Source: Actinophytocola oryzae (GTDB lineage: Bacteria; Actinomycetota; Actinomycetes; Mycobacteriales; Pseudonocardiaceae). From it: 64,000 nucleotides of DNA. The DNA lies in NCBI RefSeq assembly GCF_004364325.1, contig NZ_SOCP01000001.1, forward strand, positions 248,001 to 312,000. Reading direction: 5' to 3'. How positions within the stretch are numbered: the first letter of the stretch is position 1; every line of letters begins with the position of its first letter. Below are positions 6,761 through 14,584 of this stretch, piece by piece. The notes under the pieces are model-generated. The model worked only from the letters and a program-made list of their open reading frames with translations, did no database searches and had not been told where the DNA came from. Made by a program: the position numbers and the translations under genes.

Positions 6761-7651
6761 ATGAGGAGTCGTCGCGTCGGGGTCGTGCAGGGCGCGCCCC
6801 GTCTGTTCGAGCCGGCCGAGACACACCGGCGTTTCGAGAGCCTTCTCGGCCGCGCCGTCGAGGCCGGGGCCGAGCTGGTCGCCTTCCCCGAGGCCTTCGT
6901 CGGCGGATATCCCAAGGGTGCGACCTTCGGCGCCACAGTCGGCGCGCGGACCACCGAAGGACGCGCCCTGTTCGCCCGCTACCGGCGCGCCGCCGTCGAC
7001 GACTTCGCACCCCTCCAGGCGATCGTCGCCCGACACCGCGTACACGTCGTCGTGGGAGTGGTCGAACGGGCGGGCCACACGCTCTACTGCGCCTCCCTGC
7101 TCATCGCCCCGGACGGCACCCTGCTCGGCCATCACCGGAAACTCCTCCCCACCGGCACCGAGCGGCTCATCTGGGGCCAGGGCGACGCCTCCGACGTGAC
7201 CGTGGTCGCCACCGACCTCGGACGGATCGGTATGGCCATCTGTTGGGAGAACTACATGCCCCTCTACCGCGCCGAGCTGTACCGCCAGGGTGTCGAGATC
7301 TACTGCGCCCCCACCGTCGACACCCGCGACACCTGGGCGGCCACCATGCGCCACGTCGGCGTCGAGGGCCGCTGCTTCGTCCTCTCCGCCACCCAGTTCG
7401 CCGTGCGCGACGACTACCCGGCCGACTTCCCCCTCGGCGACGAACCCGTCGTCATCCGTGGCGGCAGCTGCGTGGTCGACCCCTTCGGCACGTTGCTCGC
7501 CGGCCCGGTGTTCGACCGCGAGGACGTGCTCGTCACCGACCTCGACCTCGATCTCCTCGACGGTGCCTACCTCGACCTCGACGTCTCCGGTCACTACGCG
7601 CGCCCCGACCTGTTCCAGCTCACCACCACCGAAGGGACGCCCCGTGTCTGA
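6761..7651 (+). CDS. Nitrilase (carbon-nitrogen hydrolase)
   Basis: 296 residues from the ATG at 6761; longer upstream frames have no homology features. The nitrilase triad is complete: Glu44 in AFPEAFVGGYPKG, Lys127 in HHRKLLPTGTERLIWGQG, and Cys161 in AICWENYMPLYR. The ICWENYMPL stretch and the GQG after the lysine motif are typical of true nitrilases rather than amidase-type members. These hydrolyse R-CN to an acid and ammonia. The stop overlaps the amidase start by 8 nt, and an ATP-grasp gene follows, so the three proteins probably share a pathway. The substrate is not readable. Confidence 0.9.
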   Translation: MRSRRVGVVQGAPRLFEPAETHRRFESLLGRAVEAGAELVAFPEAFVGGYPKGATFGATVGARTTEGRALFARYRRAAVDDFAPLQAIVARHRVHVVVGVVERAGHTLYCASLLIAPDGTLLGHHRKLLPTGTERLIWGQGDASDVTVVATDLGRIGMAICWENYMPLYRAELYRQGVEIYCAPTVDTRDTWAATMRHVGVEGRCFVLSATQFAVRDDYPADFPLGDEPVVIRGGSCVVDPFGTLLAGPVFDREDVLVTDLDLDLLDGAYLDLDVSGHYARPDLFQLTTTEGTPRV

Positions 7652-8837
7652 CCGGCTCGAAGAGGCACTCCACCGGGCTGCGGAGTCCACCGCGTTCATC
7701 ACCGTCACCGCCGAGCGGGCCCGCCGTGAAGGGCCGGGGCCGCTCGTGGCGTGGAAGGACCTGTTCGACGTCGAGGGCACCCGCAGCACCAACGGTTCCG
7801 CCACCCGCAAGGACGCCCCGGTCGCCACGCAGGACGCCCCGGTCGTCCGGAACCTCGCCAGGGCGGGTGCGGTCTGCGTCGGCAAGACCAACCAGAGCGA
7901 GTTCGCCTTCTCCGGCCTCGGCCTGAACCCGCACTTCGGCAACCCCGTCAACCCGCTCGCCCCCGACCGGGTGCCCGGTGGCTCGTCGTCCGGTTCGGCG
8001 GTCGCGGTCGCCGACGGGATCGTCGACCTCGCCGTCGGGACCGACACCTCGGGCTCGGTGCGCGTCCCCGCGGCCTTCTGCGGCCTCGTGGGCTACAAGG
8101 CGAGCATCGACCGCTACGACCTGTCCGGCATGCTGCCCCTCGCGCCCTCCCTCGACACCATGGGTGTCCTCACCAACGACGTCGCCACCGCGGTCCAGGC
8201 CGACGCCTGGCTGCGGGGACAGCCCTGGACACACCGGGATGCCGACGCGCGGTTCGTGGTCCCGGCAGGCGAGCTGGTCGACGACTGCGACCCGGACATC
8301 CTCGACGCCTTCGAGGACGCACTGTCCACACTGGACCACGTCGAGCGGCGGACCCTGCCGGCGCTCGTCGAGGCGCAGCTGCTGATGGACCGCCACGGCA
8401 CGCTCGCCGTCGCCGAGGCGCACGCGCGGTACGGCCACTTCGTCGACGACCCGAGGGGCGTGGACCCCCTGGTACGTCGGCGTCTCGCCGACTTCGACGC
8501 GGGCGGTGAACCGGTGGTCCGTGCCGCGCACGCGAGGCTGCGGGCACAGCTGGTCGACGAGTTGGCAGGCGCGGTCCTCGTCTGCCCGACGGTCCGCGAC
8601 CCGGCACCCGAGGTGGCCCCGCTGCTCGCCGACCTCGACGTCATGGCGACGGCCAACCGCCGTGCCCTCCGCACCACCATGACCCTGAGCTACTTCGGGC
8701 TTCCGGGTGTCGCTCTGCCGCACGGGTCGCTGCCCGGTGGCCTGCGCGGCAGCGTCCTGCTGTCCACCCTGCCCGGCGACGACGACCGGCTGCTCGCCGT
8801 GGCCGGTGTCGTCGAGTCGTTACTGGCGGGGGAGTAG
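7644..8837 (+). CDS. Amidase-signature family hydrolase
   Basis: 397 residues from the GTG at 7644, 8 nt inside the nitrilase gene. The Ser-cisSer-Lys triad regions are visible: Lys38 in VAWKDLF, the Ser-rich loop GGSSSGSAVAVADG near 112-125, and the nucleophile Ser138 in GTDTSGSVRVPAAFCG. The usual GSDTGGS is here GTDTSGS. It is slightly shorter than GatA-type members, with a reduced C-terminal half, so a small-molecule amidase is likelier than a tRNA amidotransferase. The overlap implies translational coupling with the nitrilase. The ATP-grasp gene starts 4 nt after its stop. Confidence 0.88.
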   Translation: MSDRLEEALHRAAESTAFITVTAERARREGPGPLVAWKDLFDVEGTRSTNGSATRKDAPVATQDAPVVRNLARAGAVCVGKTNQSEFAFSGLGLNPHFGNPVNPLAPDRVPGGSSSGSAVAVADGIVDLAVGTDTSGSVRVPAAFCGLVGYKASIDRYDLSGMLPLAPSLDTMGVLTNDVATAVQADAWLRGQPWTHRDADARFVVPAGELVDDCDPDILDAFEDALSTLDHVERRTLPALVEAQLLMDRHGTLAVAEAHARYGHFVDDPRGVDPLVRRRLADFDAGGEPVVRAAHARLRAQLVDELAGAVLVCPTVRDPAPEVAPLLADLDVMATANRRALRTTMTLSYFGLPGVALPHGSLPGGLRGSVLLSTLPGDDDRLLAVAGVVESLLAGE

Positions 8838-8841
8838 CGAC

Positions 8842-9654
8842 ATGCGTCCACGTCTGCTGCTGGTGACCGACCTGGACTACCCCGCCGCCGGGCGCCCCGA
8901 GTACCGCGACGAGGACCTCGGTCTGGCCGCCCGGCTGCGTGCCGACTTCGACGTCGCTCTCTGCCACCCGGTCGACGCCTCGGCCCTGATGGCCGGGTTC
9001 GACCTGGTCCTGGTCCGCAACAGTGGGCCGGTGCTGCGTTACGTCGACCAGTACGCGCAGTTCCGCCGCGAGGCGCTCGCGGCCGGGGCGAAGGTGTTCA
9101 CGGAGCTGTCCGGGAAGGCCGACATGGCAGGCAAGCAGTACCTGTTGGACCTGACCGAGGCCGGCTTCCCGGTGATCCCGACCGTCGACCGGGCGCAGGA
9201 CGCGCACCGGCTTCCCGAGTCGGCGGAGTACGTGGTGAAACCCAAGCTGGGCGCGGACTCCGTCGGTCTGCGGTTCCTCCCGCGCACGGAGCTGCCCGAC
9301 GGCACGGACCACCTCATCCAGCCCAGGATCGACTTCGCCTACGAGGTCTCCTTCTACTACGTCGACCAGACCTACTGCTACGCCCTCCACACCCCGGATC
9401 CCGCCCTCCGCTGGGACCTGGCCCCCTACACGCCGACGGACGCGGACCTGGCGTTCGCGCGGCGGTTCGTCACCTGGAACGCGGTCGCACACGGTATCCA
9501 GCGCGTGGACGCCTGCCGCACAAGGGAAGGCGAGCTCCTGCTGGTCGAGCTGGAGGACCTCAACCCGTACCTGTCGCTGGACCGCGTGTCCCCCGCGACG
9601 CGCGAGACGTTCGTCGCGGCTCTGACCGACTCCCTGCTCAGGATGCTCGACTGA
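8842..9654 (+). CDS. ATP-grasp-like ligase, third gene of the nitrilase operon
   Basis: 270 residues from the ATG at 8842. It opens with a Rossmann-like strand (RLLLVTDLDYP) and a DLVLVRNSGPV segment. It continues with features of ATP-grasp enzymes: KQYLLDLTEAGFPVIPTVD, EYVVKPKLGADSVG (the ATP-binding lysine strand) and LLLVELEDLNPYLSLD (the acidic/Asn metal-binding end). It resembles small stand-alone ATP-grasp ligases that join a carboxylate to an amine. Substrates are unknown. Position after a nitrilase and an amidase suggests it conjugates or activates the acid they release, which is inference only. Confidence 0.75.
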   Translation: MRPRLLLVTDLDYPAAGRPEYRDEDLGLAARLRADFDVALCHPVDASALMAGFDLVLVRNSGPVLRYVDQYAQFRREALAAGAKVFTELSGKADMAGKQYLLDLTEAGFPVIPTVDRAQDAHRLPESAEYVVKPKLGADSVGLRFLPRTELPDGTDHLIQPRIDFAYEVSFYYVDQTYCYALHTPDPALRWDLAPYTPTDADLAFARRFVTWNAVAHGIQRVDACRTREGELLLVELEDLNPYLSLDRVSPATRETFVAALTDSLLRMLD

Positions 9655-9705
9655 CCGCGTAACACTTCCGCTCGGGGAGCGTTATCAGAAGAATGCGCGG
9701 AGGGG

Positions 9706-12700
9706 GTGTCGGTGGTGCGGGTTCTGGTGCTGGGTCCGGTCGAGCTGCGTGGCGCCGCCGGCGAGATCAACCTCGGTGGCCCGAAGCCGAGGACGCTGCT
9801 GTCCGCGCTGCTCCTGCGTCCCCGCCAGGTCGTGTCGATCGACCGGCTGATCGACCTCGTCTGGGACGAGTCGCCGCCGGTGTCGGCCACGGCGCTCGTG
9901 CACACCTACGTCTCCGCGCTGCGGCGCGGGTTCGTGGCCGCCGGGTTGGAGGGGGCCGTGGTCACCCGTGCCCCGGGCTACCTGCTGGACGTGTCGCGTG
10001 ACGACAGTGACCTCGAGGTCTTCGAGCGTCACCTCGACACGGCGCGCCGGGCGGAACGCGGGGACGACCACGAGTCCGCCGCCGCGCACTACGAGTTGGC
10101 GCTGGGGCTGTGGCGCGGGCCCGCGTTCGGTGGTGTGGACGCGGTGTTCGCGCGGGTGCGGGCCGACGGCCTTGCCGAGGAGCGGCTCGGCGCCGAGGAG
10201 GGCTTCGCGCGCTGCCGGCTGGCCCAGGGCAGGGCCGGTGAGCTGACGCAGCCGTTGCGTGCGCTGGTCGCCGCGCATCCGCTGCGTGAGGAGGCCCGCG
10301 GTCTGCTGATGCGGGTCCTCTACGAGACGGGCAGGCAGGCCGACGCGCTCGCCGCGTACCGGGACGGCAGGGAGCGGCTGCTCGACGAGCTGGGCATCGA
10401 GCCGGGGGAGCGGCTGCGTGACCTGCACGGCGCGATCCTCAACGGCTCGCTGACCACGGCCCGGCGGGTGCGCACCGCACCGGTGCGGGCGGGTGGGGAC
10501 CGGGAGGTGCCGAGGAACCTGCCGCCGGACATCGGTGACTTCACCGGCCGCGAAGACGCGCTGGAGACCGTGCTGCGCCTGGCGACGGCCGACGCGAGCA
10601 CGCGGACGAACACGCCGACGGTCGTGGTGTCGGGGTTCGGCGGGGCGGGCAAGTCGGCGCTGGCGGTGCACGCCGCCTACCGGCTGCGCGCCGGCTACCC
10701 GGACGGGCAGCTGTTCGCGGACCTGCGTGGCTACGACCGCGAGGCGGGGGCGTTCGAGGTGCTCGGCCGGTTCCTCGCCGCGCTCGGCACCGGCACGGCC
10801 GACCTTCCGTCCACAGTGGACGACCGGGTGGAGCTGTTCCGCCGCACGGTGTCCGGGCGTCGGTTGATCATCGTGCTGGACAACGCGCGTGGCGAGCACC
10901 AGCTGCGTCCGCTGCTGCCCGGTGACCCGCGCTGTCTGGTGCTGATCACGAGCCGCTCGCGGCTGACCGGCCTGGAGAGCGCCGAGCCGGTCGAGCTGGA
11001 CTTCTTCTCGACCTCGACGGCCGTCGAGATGCTCAGCAAGATCATCGGGGCCGGGCGGGTGGCGAGCCAGCGGGTGGCGGCCGAGCGGATCGCGGACCTG
11101 TGCGGTGGCGTGCCGCTCGCGATCAGGGCGGCAGGGGCGAAGCTCCTCGCCAGGCCGCACTGGCCGCTGAAGTCGTTGGCGGCGCGGCTGTCCGACGAGC
11201 GGCGCAGGCTCGACGAGCTGGCCGTCGGCGACCTCGCGATCCGCTCGACGCTGCGGATGAACTACACGGAGCTGACCGCGGCGCAGCGCCGCGCGTTCCA
11301 CCTGCTGTGCGTGCTCGACCTGCCCGACTTCGGGTGGTGGGTGGCCGCGCCGCTGCTCGGGGTCCCGTTGGAGGAGGCGGAGGACACCGTCGAGCACCTG
11401 GTGGACCTGCGGCTGTTGGACGTGGCGGGCGTCGACGGCATCGGCCGGGTCCGCTACCGCTTCCACGACCTCGTGCAGCTCTTCGGCGCCGAGCAGGCGG
11501 TCGAGGCGCCGGAGGACGTCGCGGCGGCCGTGTCCCGGGTGCTGGCCACGTGGGTGGCGCTGGTCGAGGCGGCCGCGCGGCGGCTGCCGAGGGCCACGCT
11601 GGGGCTGCGGCTCCCCGTCGACGCGGCGGTCGCGGTGGACGGGCGACTGGTCGAGGAGGTCGAGGACGACCCGAGCGGCTGGTTCAAGTCCGAGACCGCC
11701 GCGGTGGTGCGGGCCGTGGAGCGGGCGGGGGAGCTGGGCATCGACACGGTGACCACGCTGCTGATCACCACGCTGCTGTCCTCGCCGTTCGCCGCCCGCA
11801 ACGAGTTCGACGGCTGGCAGCGCACCCACGAGGTCGCGCTCGCCTCGGCCCGTGCGGCGGGCAACCGGCACGCGGAGGCGATGGTGCTCGTGGGCCTTGG
11901 TCAGCTGTACTACGAGAAGGACGACTTCGCGACCGCACTCACCCACTTCACCTGCGCCGAGGAGCACGCGGTGGCCGTCGGGGACGACGCGACCAGGGCC
12001 GTCGCGCTGGTGGGGATCGGCACGGTCCGCCGCGACCTCGCGGAGTTCGCGGACGCGCGCCGGGACCTGGAGGCGGCGGCGACACTCGGGACGCGGACCG
12101 GCGACGACGGCGTCGTGGCCGCGGCCAGCTACGGGCTCGGCGGGATCAGCCGTGACCACGGCGGGATCGACGAGGCGGCGGCACTCCTGACCCGGTGCGC
12201 GACGCTCTACCGGGCGGGCGGCGACCAGCGGGGCGAGGCGTTGGCGTTGCGGGGGTTGAGCCTGTGTCACCGCGCCCGCGACGAGCACGCCGAGGCGGCC
12301 GGGCTTTCCCGGCAGGCGATGGAGATCCTCGTCGCGGTGGGGGACGAGCTCGGCGCGACGTACGCGCGGCAGTCCTCGGCGAAGGCGTTGCTGCGGCTGG
12401 GCCGCACCGAGGGGCTCGCCGCGGTGCTGGCGGACTGCCTGGACACGTGCACCCGCCACGGCGACCGGTTCGGGATCGCGCTGGTGACGAGGACGCTGGG
12501 CGAGCTGCACCTGGCCGTCGGCGACCGGGACCTCGCACGCGGGACGCTGACGGCCGCGTTGGCGGACTGGGAGGCGTTGCGGCTCCCGCTGTGGCAGGCC
12601 AGAACGCTGCGGGACCTCGCGGCGGCCGATCCGGGACACGCGGCGGCACACTGGCAGCGGGCGGGGGAGCTGTTCGCCGCGTTCGGTGGCCGCGAGGTGG

Positions 12701-12753
12701 CCGAGCTGGCCTGCCACACGCCGGCGAGCTGGTACGAACACGTGCGCTTGTAG
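9706..12753 (+). CDS. SARP/AfsR-type transcriptional activator with NB-ARC and TPR domains
   Basis: About 1015 residues from the GTG at 9706; the GTGs at 9712 or 9715 sit better after GGAGGGGG. Domains in order: winged-helix OmpR-like DNA-binding domain (1-95, with RVLVLGPVEL and TRAPGYLL), bacterial transcriptional activation domain (about 100-250, ending LGIEPGERLRDLH), NB-ARC ATPase with P-loop SGFGGAGKSALA near 309-320 and LIIVLDNARG, then TPR-like repeats (about 700-1000). AfsR-like proteins integrate signals through the ATPase and TPR part and activate nearby promoters. A heptamer direct repeat in the correct 11-bp geometry lies 38 bp downstream of its stop, before the NlpC/P60-like gene. 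Confidence 0.92.
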   Translation: MSVVRVLVLGPVELRGAAGEINLGGPKPRTLLSALLLRPRQVVSIDRLIDLVWDESPPVSATALVHTYVSALRRGFVAAGLEGAVVTRAPGYLLDVSRDDSDLEVFERHLDTARRAERGDDHESAAAHYELALGLWRGPAFGGVDAVFARVRADGLAEERLGAEEGFARCRLAQGRAGELTQPLRALVAAHPLREEARGLLMRVLYETGRQADALAAYRDGRERLLDELGIEPGERLRDLHGAILNGSLTTARRVRTAPVRAGGDREVPRNLPPDIGDFTGREDALETVLRLATADASTRTNTPTVVVSGFGGAGKSALAVHAAYRLRAGYPDGQLFADLRGYDREAGAFEVLGRFLAALGTGTADLPSTVDDRVELFRRTVSGRRLIIVLDNARGEHQLRPLLPGDPRCLVLITSRSRLTGLESAEPVELDFFSTSTAVEMLSKIIGAGRVASQRVAAERIADLCGGVPLAIRAAGAKLLARPHWPLKSLAARLSDERRRLDELAVGDLAIRSTLRMNYTELTAAQRRAFHLLCVLDLPDFGWWVAAPLLGVPLEEAEDTVEHLVDLRLLDVAGVDGIGRVRYRFHDLVQLFGAEQAVEAPEDVAAAVSRVLATWVALVEAAARRLPRATLGLRLPVDAAVAVDGRLVEEVEDDPSGWFKSETAAVVRAVERAGELGIDTVTTLLITTLLSSPFAARNEFDGWQRTHEVALASARAAGNRHAEAMVLVGLGQLYYEKDDFATALTHFTCAEEHAVAVGDDATRAVALVGIGTVRRDLAEFADARRDLEAAATLGTRTGDDGVVAAASYGLGGISRDHGGIDEAAALLTRCATLYRAGGDQRGEALALRGLSLCHRARDEHAEAAGLSRQAMEILVAVGDELGATYARQSSAKALLRLGRTEGLAAVLADCLDTCTRHGDRFGIALVTRTLGELHLAVGDRDLARGTLTAALADWEALRLPLWQARTLRDLAAADPGHAAAHWQRAGELFAAFGGREVAELACHTPASWYEHVRL

Positions 12754-12790
12754 GCGTTCTATAGGCGGTGCGGGCCTCGTGGACACCGGT

Positions 12791-12808
12791 TTGCAGACGA
12801 CTTGCAGC
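12791..12808 (+). promoter_or_regulatory. SARP-type direct repeat (heptamers 11 bp apart)
   Basis: TTGCAGA-CGAC-TTGCAGC: two heptamers with a 4-bp spacer, start to start 11 bp, the spacing described for SARP binding sites. It lies between the SARP gene and the NlpC/P60-like start at 12866. An additional inverted repeat, CCTGTC-N10-GACAGG, follows at 12827-12848. The SARP next door is the obvious candidate regulator. Confidence 0.55.
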
Positions 12809-12865
12809 CGGGCGCGCGAGCCTTGTCCTGTCAGCGAATTCGGACAGGAGAAGGAGGCACAGGGG

Positions 12866-13336
12866 ATGGCCACTCCGCAGAAGGTCGAGACCAGCGCCCG
12901 GCTCGGGTCGCCGATCCGGCGCAGCGAGATCATCGAGCGTGCGGAGAGCTGGTTACGGCCGTCCGTTCCGTACCACACCACGAAGTTCCACCACAACGAG
13001 TTCGGCATCTACCGCACCGACTGCTCGGGCTATGTCTCGATGGCGTGGGGCCTGCCGGCCCGCCGAGGCGGCCTGGACACCCTCGGGCTCGCGTCCGTGA
13101 GCGAGCCGATCGAACGCGACGAGCTGCGCGCCGGGGACGTGCTGCTGCGCACCGAGGGAAGCCGCCTCATCCGCCACGTCGCCGTGTTCCACGAGTGGAC
13201 CGGCGAGGATCGGACAGCATACTGGGGGTTCGAGCAGTCGGGCGGTGCCGGCACGGTGCACCGCATGGTCACCTACCCGTACGGCGGGCTGGAGCACTAC
13301 CTGCCGCGCCGGTACCTGAACGTCATCCAGTACTGA
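12866..13336 (+). CDS. NlpC/P60-like cysteine peptidase or amidase, no signal peptide
   Basis: 156 residues from the ATG at 12866, preceded by AAGGAGG. The Cys motif YRTDCSGYVSMAWGLP, a following ELRAGDVLL strand and the His motif HVAVFHEW match the NlpC/P60 papain-like fold, which usually cuts peptidoglycan stems. No signal peptide or cell-wall-binding repeats are visible, so it may act in the cytoplasm or on a non-wall substrate. Its promoter region contains a SARP-type direct repeat, so it is the best candidate target of the regulator upstream. Confidence 0.78.
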   Translation: MATPQKVETSARLGSPIRRSEIIERAESWLRPSVPYHTTKFHHNEFGIYRTDCSGYVSMAWGLPARRGGLDTLGLASVSEPIERDELRAGDVLLRTEGSRLIRHVAVFHEWTGEDRTAYWGFEQSGGAGTVHRMVTYPYGGLEHYLPRRYLNVIQY

Positions 13337-13379
13337 CAACGCGTTGCGGCAAGCCCCGCCGGAGCCGTACATTTGAATT

Positions 13380-13393
13380 TGGGAGCGCTCCCA
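13380..13393. promoter_or_regulatory. CebR operator (cellulose/cellobiose regulon box)
   Basis: TGGGAGCGCTCCCA is a perfect 14-bp palindrome identical to the CebR box known from Streptomyces. There, the LacI-type repressor CebR releases cellulolytic genes when cellobiose or cellotriose is present. It lies 34 bp upstream of the ATG at 13427, a repressing position. The CebR gene itself is not in this window. Confidence 0.9.
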
Positions 13394-13426
13394 GAGTTGT
13401 GTACGCTCACCGACAGGAGCTCACGC

Positions 13427-14203
13427 ATGCGCCGCAGGTCCGTATTCGCCGTGCTTTTCGCCGCGGCCGCCGTACTGATCGGGATCAGCCAGACCCCCGC
13501 CCACGCGGGCGAACCGAGAGCCGCCTGCCCGACAGGCGCGTTCTGCGACGGGTTCGAGTCCCAGACCGGCACGACGCCGGCCGGTGACTGGTCGCTGGTC
13601 TTCCCGAACTGCTCGGGCACCGGGACGGCCGCCGTCGACACCACCACCGCCCACGCGGGCACCCGCTCGATCCGGGTCAACGGCGGGACGGGGTACTGCA
13701 ACCACGTCTTCGTCGCCACCACCCGGGGCGTCGGCGGGTCCACTCTGTACACGAGGTTCTTCGTCCGGCACACGACCGCGCTGCCGGACGCGCACGTGAC
13801 GTTCCTGGCCATGCGCGACAGCGCGGACGGCAACCGCGACCTGCGGATGGGCGGCCAGAACCGGGCCATGCAGTGGAACCGCGAGTCCGACGACGCGACC
13901 CTGCCGGAACAGAGCCCGAACGGCGTGGCGCAGAGCGTGCCGTTCCCGCTGAACACGTGGACGTGCGTCGAGTTCGCCATCACCGGCTCGGAGCTGCGGA
14001 CGTGGGTCGACGGCACCGAGGTGGCCGGCCTGCACGCCGACGCCACTCCCACCCAGGACGTCGACTCGCAGTGGCTGCGCCGGGGCAACTGGCGCCCGTC
14101 GTTGACCGACTTCCGCTTCGGCTGGGAGAGCTACGGTCAGGGCTCCGACACCCTCTGGTTCGACGACGTGGCCCTCGCACAGTCACGGGTCGGCTGCGCC
14201 TGA
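13427..14203 (+). CDS. Secreted Cip1-like protein of the cellulose regulon
   Basis: 258 residues from the ATG at 13427 (AGGAG upstream). A signal peptide (MRRRSVFAVLFAAAAVLIGI, cut after AHA) precedes a beta-rich secreted domain with paired cysteines: CPTGAFCDGFE, NCSGTG, GYCNHVF, WTCVEF and a terminal VGCA. Motifs FLAMRD, LRMGGQN and MQWNRESDD recall Cip1, the cellulose-induced protein of fungi with actinobacterial homologues and a polysaccharide-lyase-like jelly-roll fold. That assignment is from memory and moderate. A perfect CebR box in the promoter independently ties it to cellulose use, and with the CE15-CBM2 esterase at 1647 it marks a plant-biomass lifestyle. Confidence 0.7.
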   Translation: MRRRSVFAVLFAAAAVLIGISQTPAHAGEPRAACPTGAFCDGFESQTGTTPAGDWSLVFPNCSGTGTAAVDTTTAHAGTRSIRVNGGTGYCNHVFVATTRGVGGSTLYTRFFVRHTTALPDAHVTFLAMRDSADGNRDLRMGGQNRAMQWNRESDDATLPEQSPNGVAQSVPFPLNTWTCVEFAITGSELRTWVDGTEVAGLHADATPTQDVDSQWLRRGNWRPSLTDFRFGWESYGQGSDTLWFDDVALAQSRVGCA

Positions 14204-14209
14204 CGTTCG

Positions 14210-14584
14210 CTACCGGTCGCTCCGCCAGGCGACGGACGCCGACGGCTCACCGTGCTCGACGATGTGTGCGACCGCGTCCAGCGCCTGGTCGAGCGGGACG
14301 GTGTCCCGGTCGGGGTAGGTGTCGGACTGGCCGTTGCCGAGCACGTAGCCGTCCTGCTCCCCGGGCGCGTCGGGGTCGACGGCGTGGCGGCCGGGATCGT
14401 CGGGGCCGTCCAGCAGCATGACCATCGCCCGGGCGCGGTTGGTGACCAGGGTGAGGGCGCGGCCGTCGTCGTGCGTCAGCCAGGTCTCCAGCTGCCCGTC
14501 GTCGATCCGCCGCCGGACCAGCGCGAGCGCCTGCTCACCGTTCAGCGTCGTCGTCTCGTCCTTCAGGTGCCAGCTCCCGGTCAT
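14210..14584 (-). CDS. Imm1-like immunity-type protein
   Basis: 124 residues from the ATG at 14584. Central strands (ALTLVTNRARAMVMLLDG) and the C-terminal part GYVLGNGQSDTYPDRDTVPL, then DQALDAVAHIVEHGE and SVAW, resemble Imm1-family proteins that protect against deaminase-type polymorphic toxins. No toxin gene lies beside it. Its start overlaps the end of the LuxR-type gene by 50 nt, so it is probably transcribed with that regulator. The similarity is pattern-level; a stand-alone role cannot be excluded. Confidence 0.5.
   Translation of the reverse strand: MTGSWHLKDETTTLNGEQALALVRRRIDDGQLETWLTHDDGRALTLVTNRARAMVMLLDGPDDPGRHAVDPDAPGEQDGYVLGNGQSDTYPDRDTVPLDQALDAVAHIVEHGEPSASVAWRSDR

Noticed and set aside
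9685-13008. Long minus-strand frame (1107 codons) opposite the SARP gene
   Set aside because: Arg/Gln/His/Val-rich text without any domain; it is the antisense shadow of the SARP regulator, whose own frame has all expected domains.
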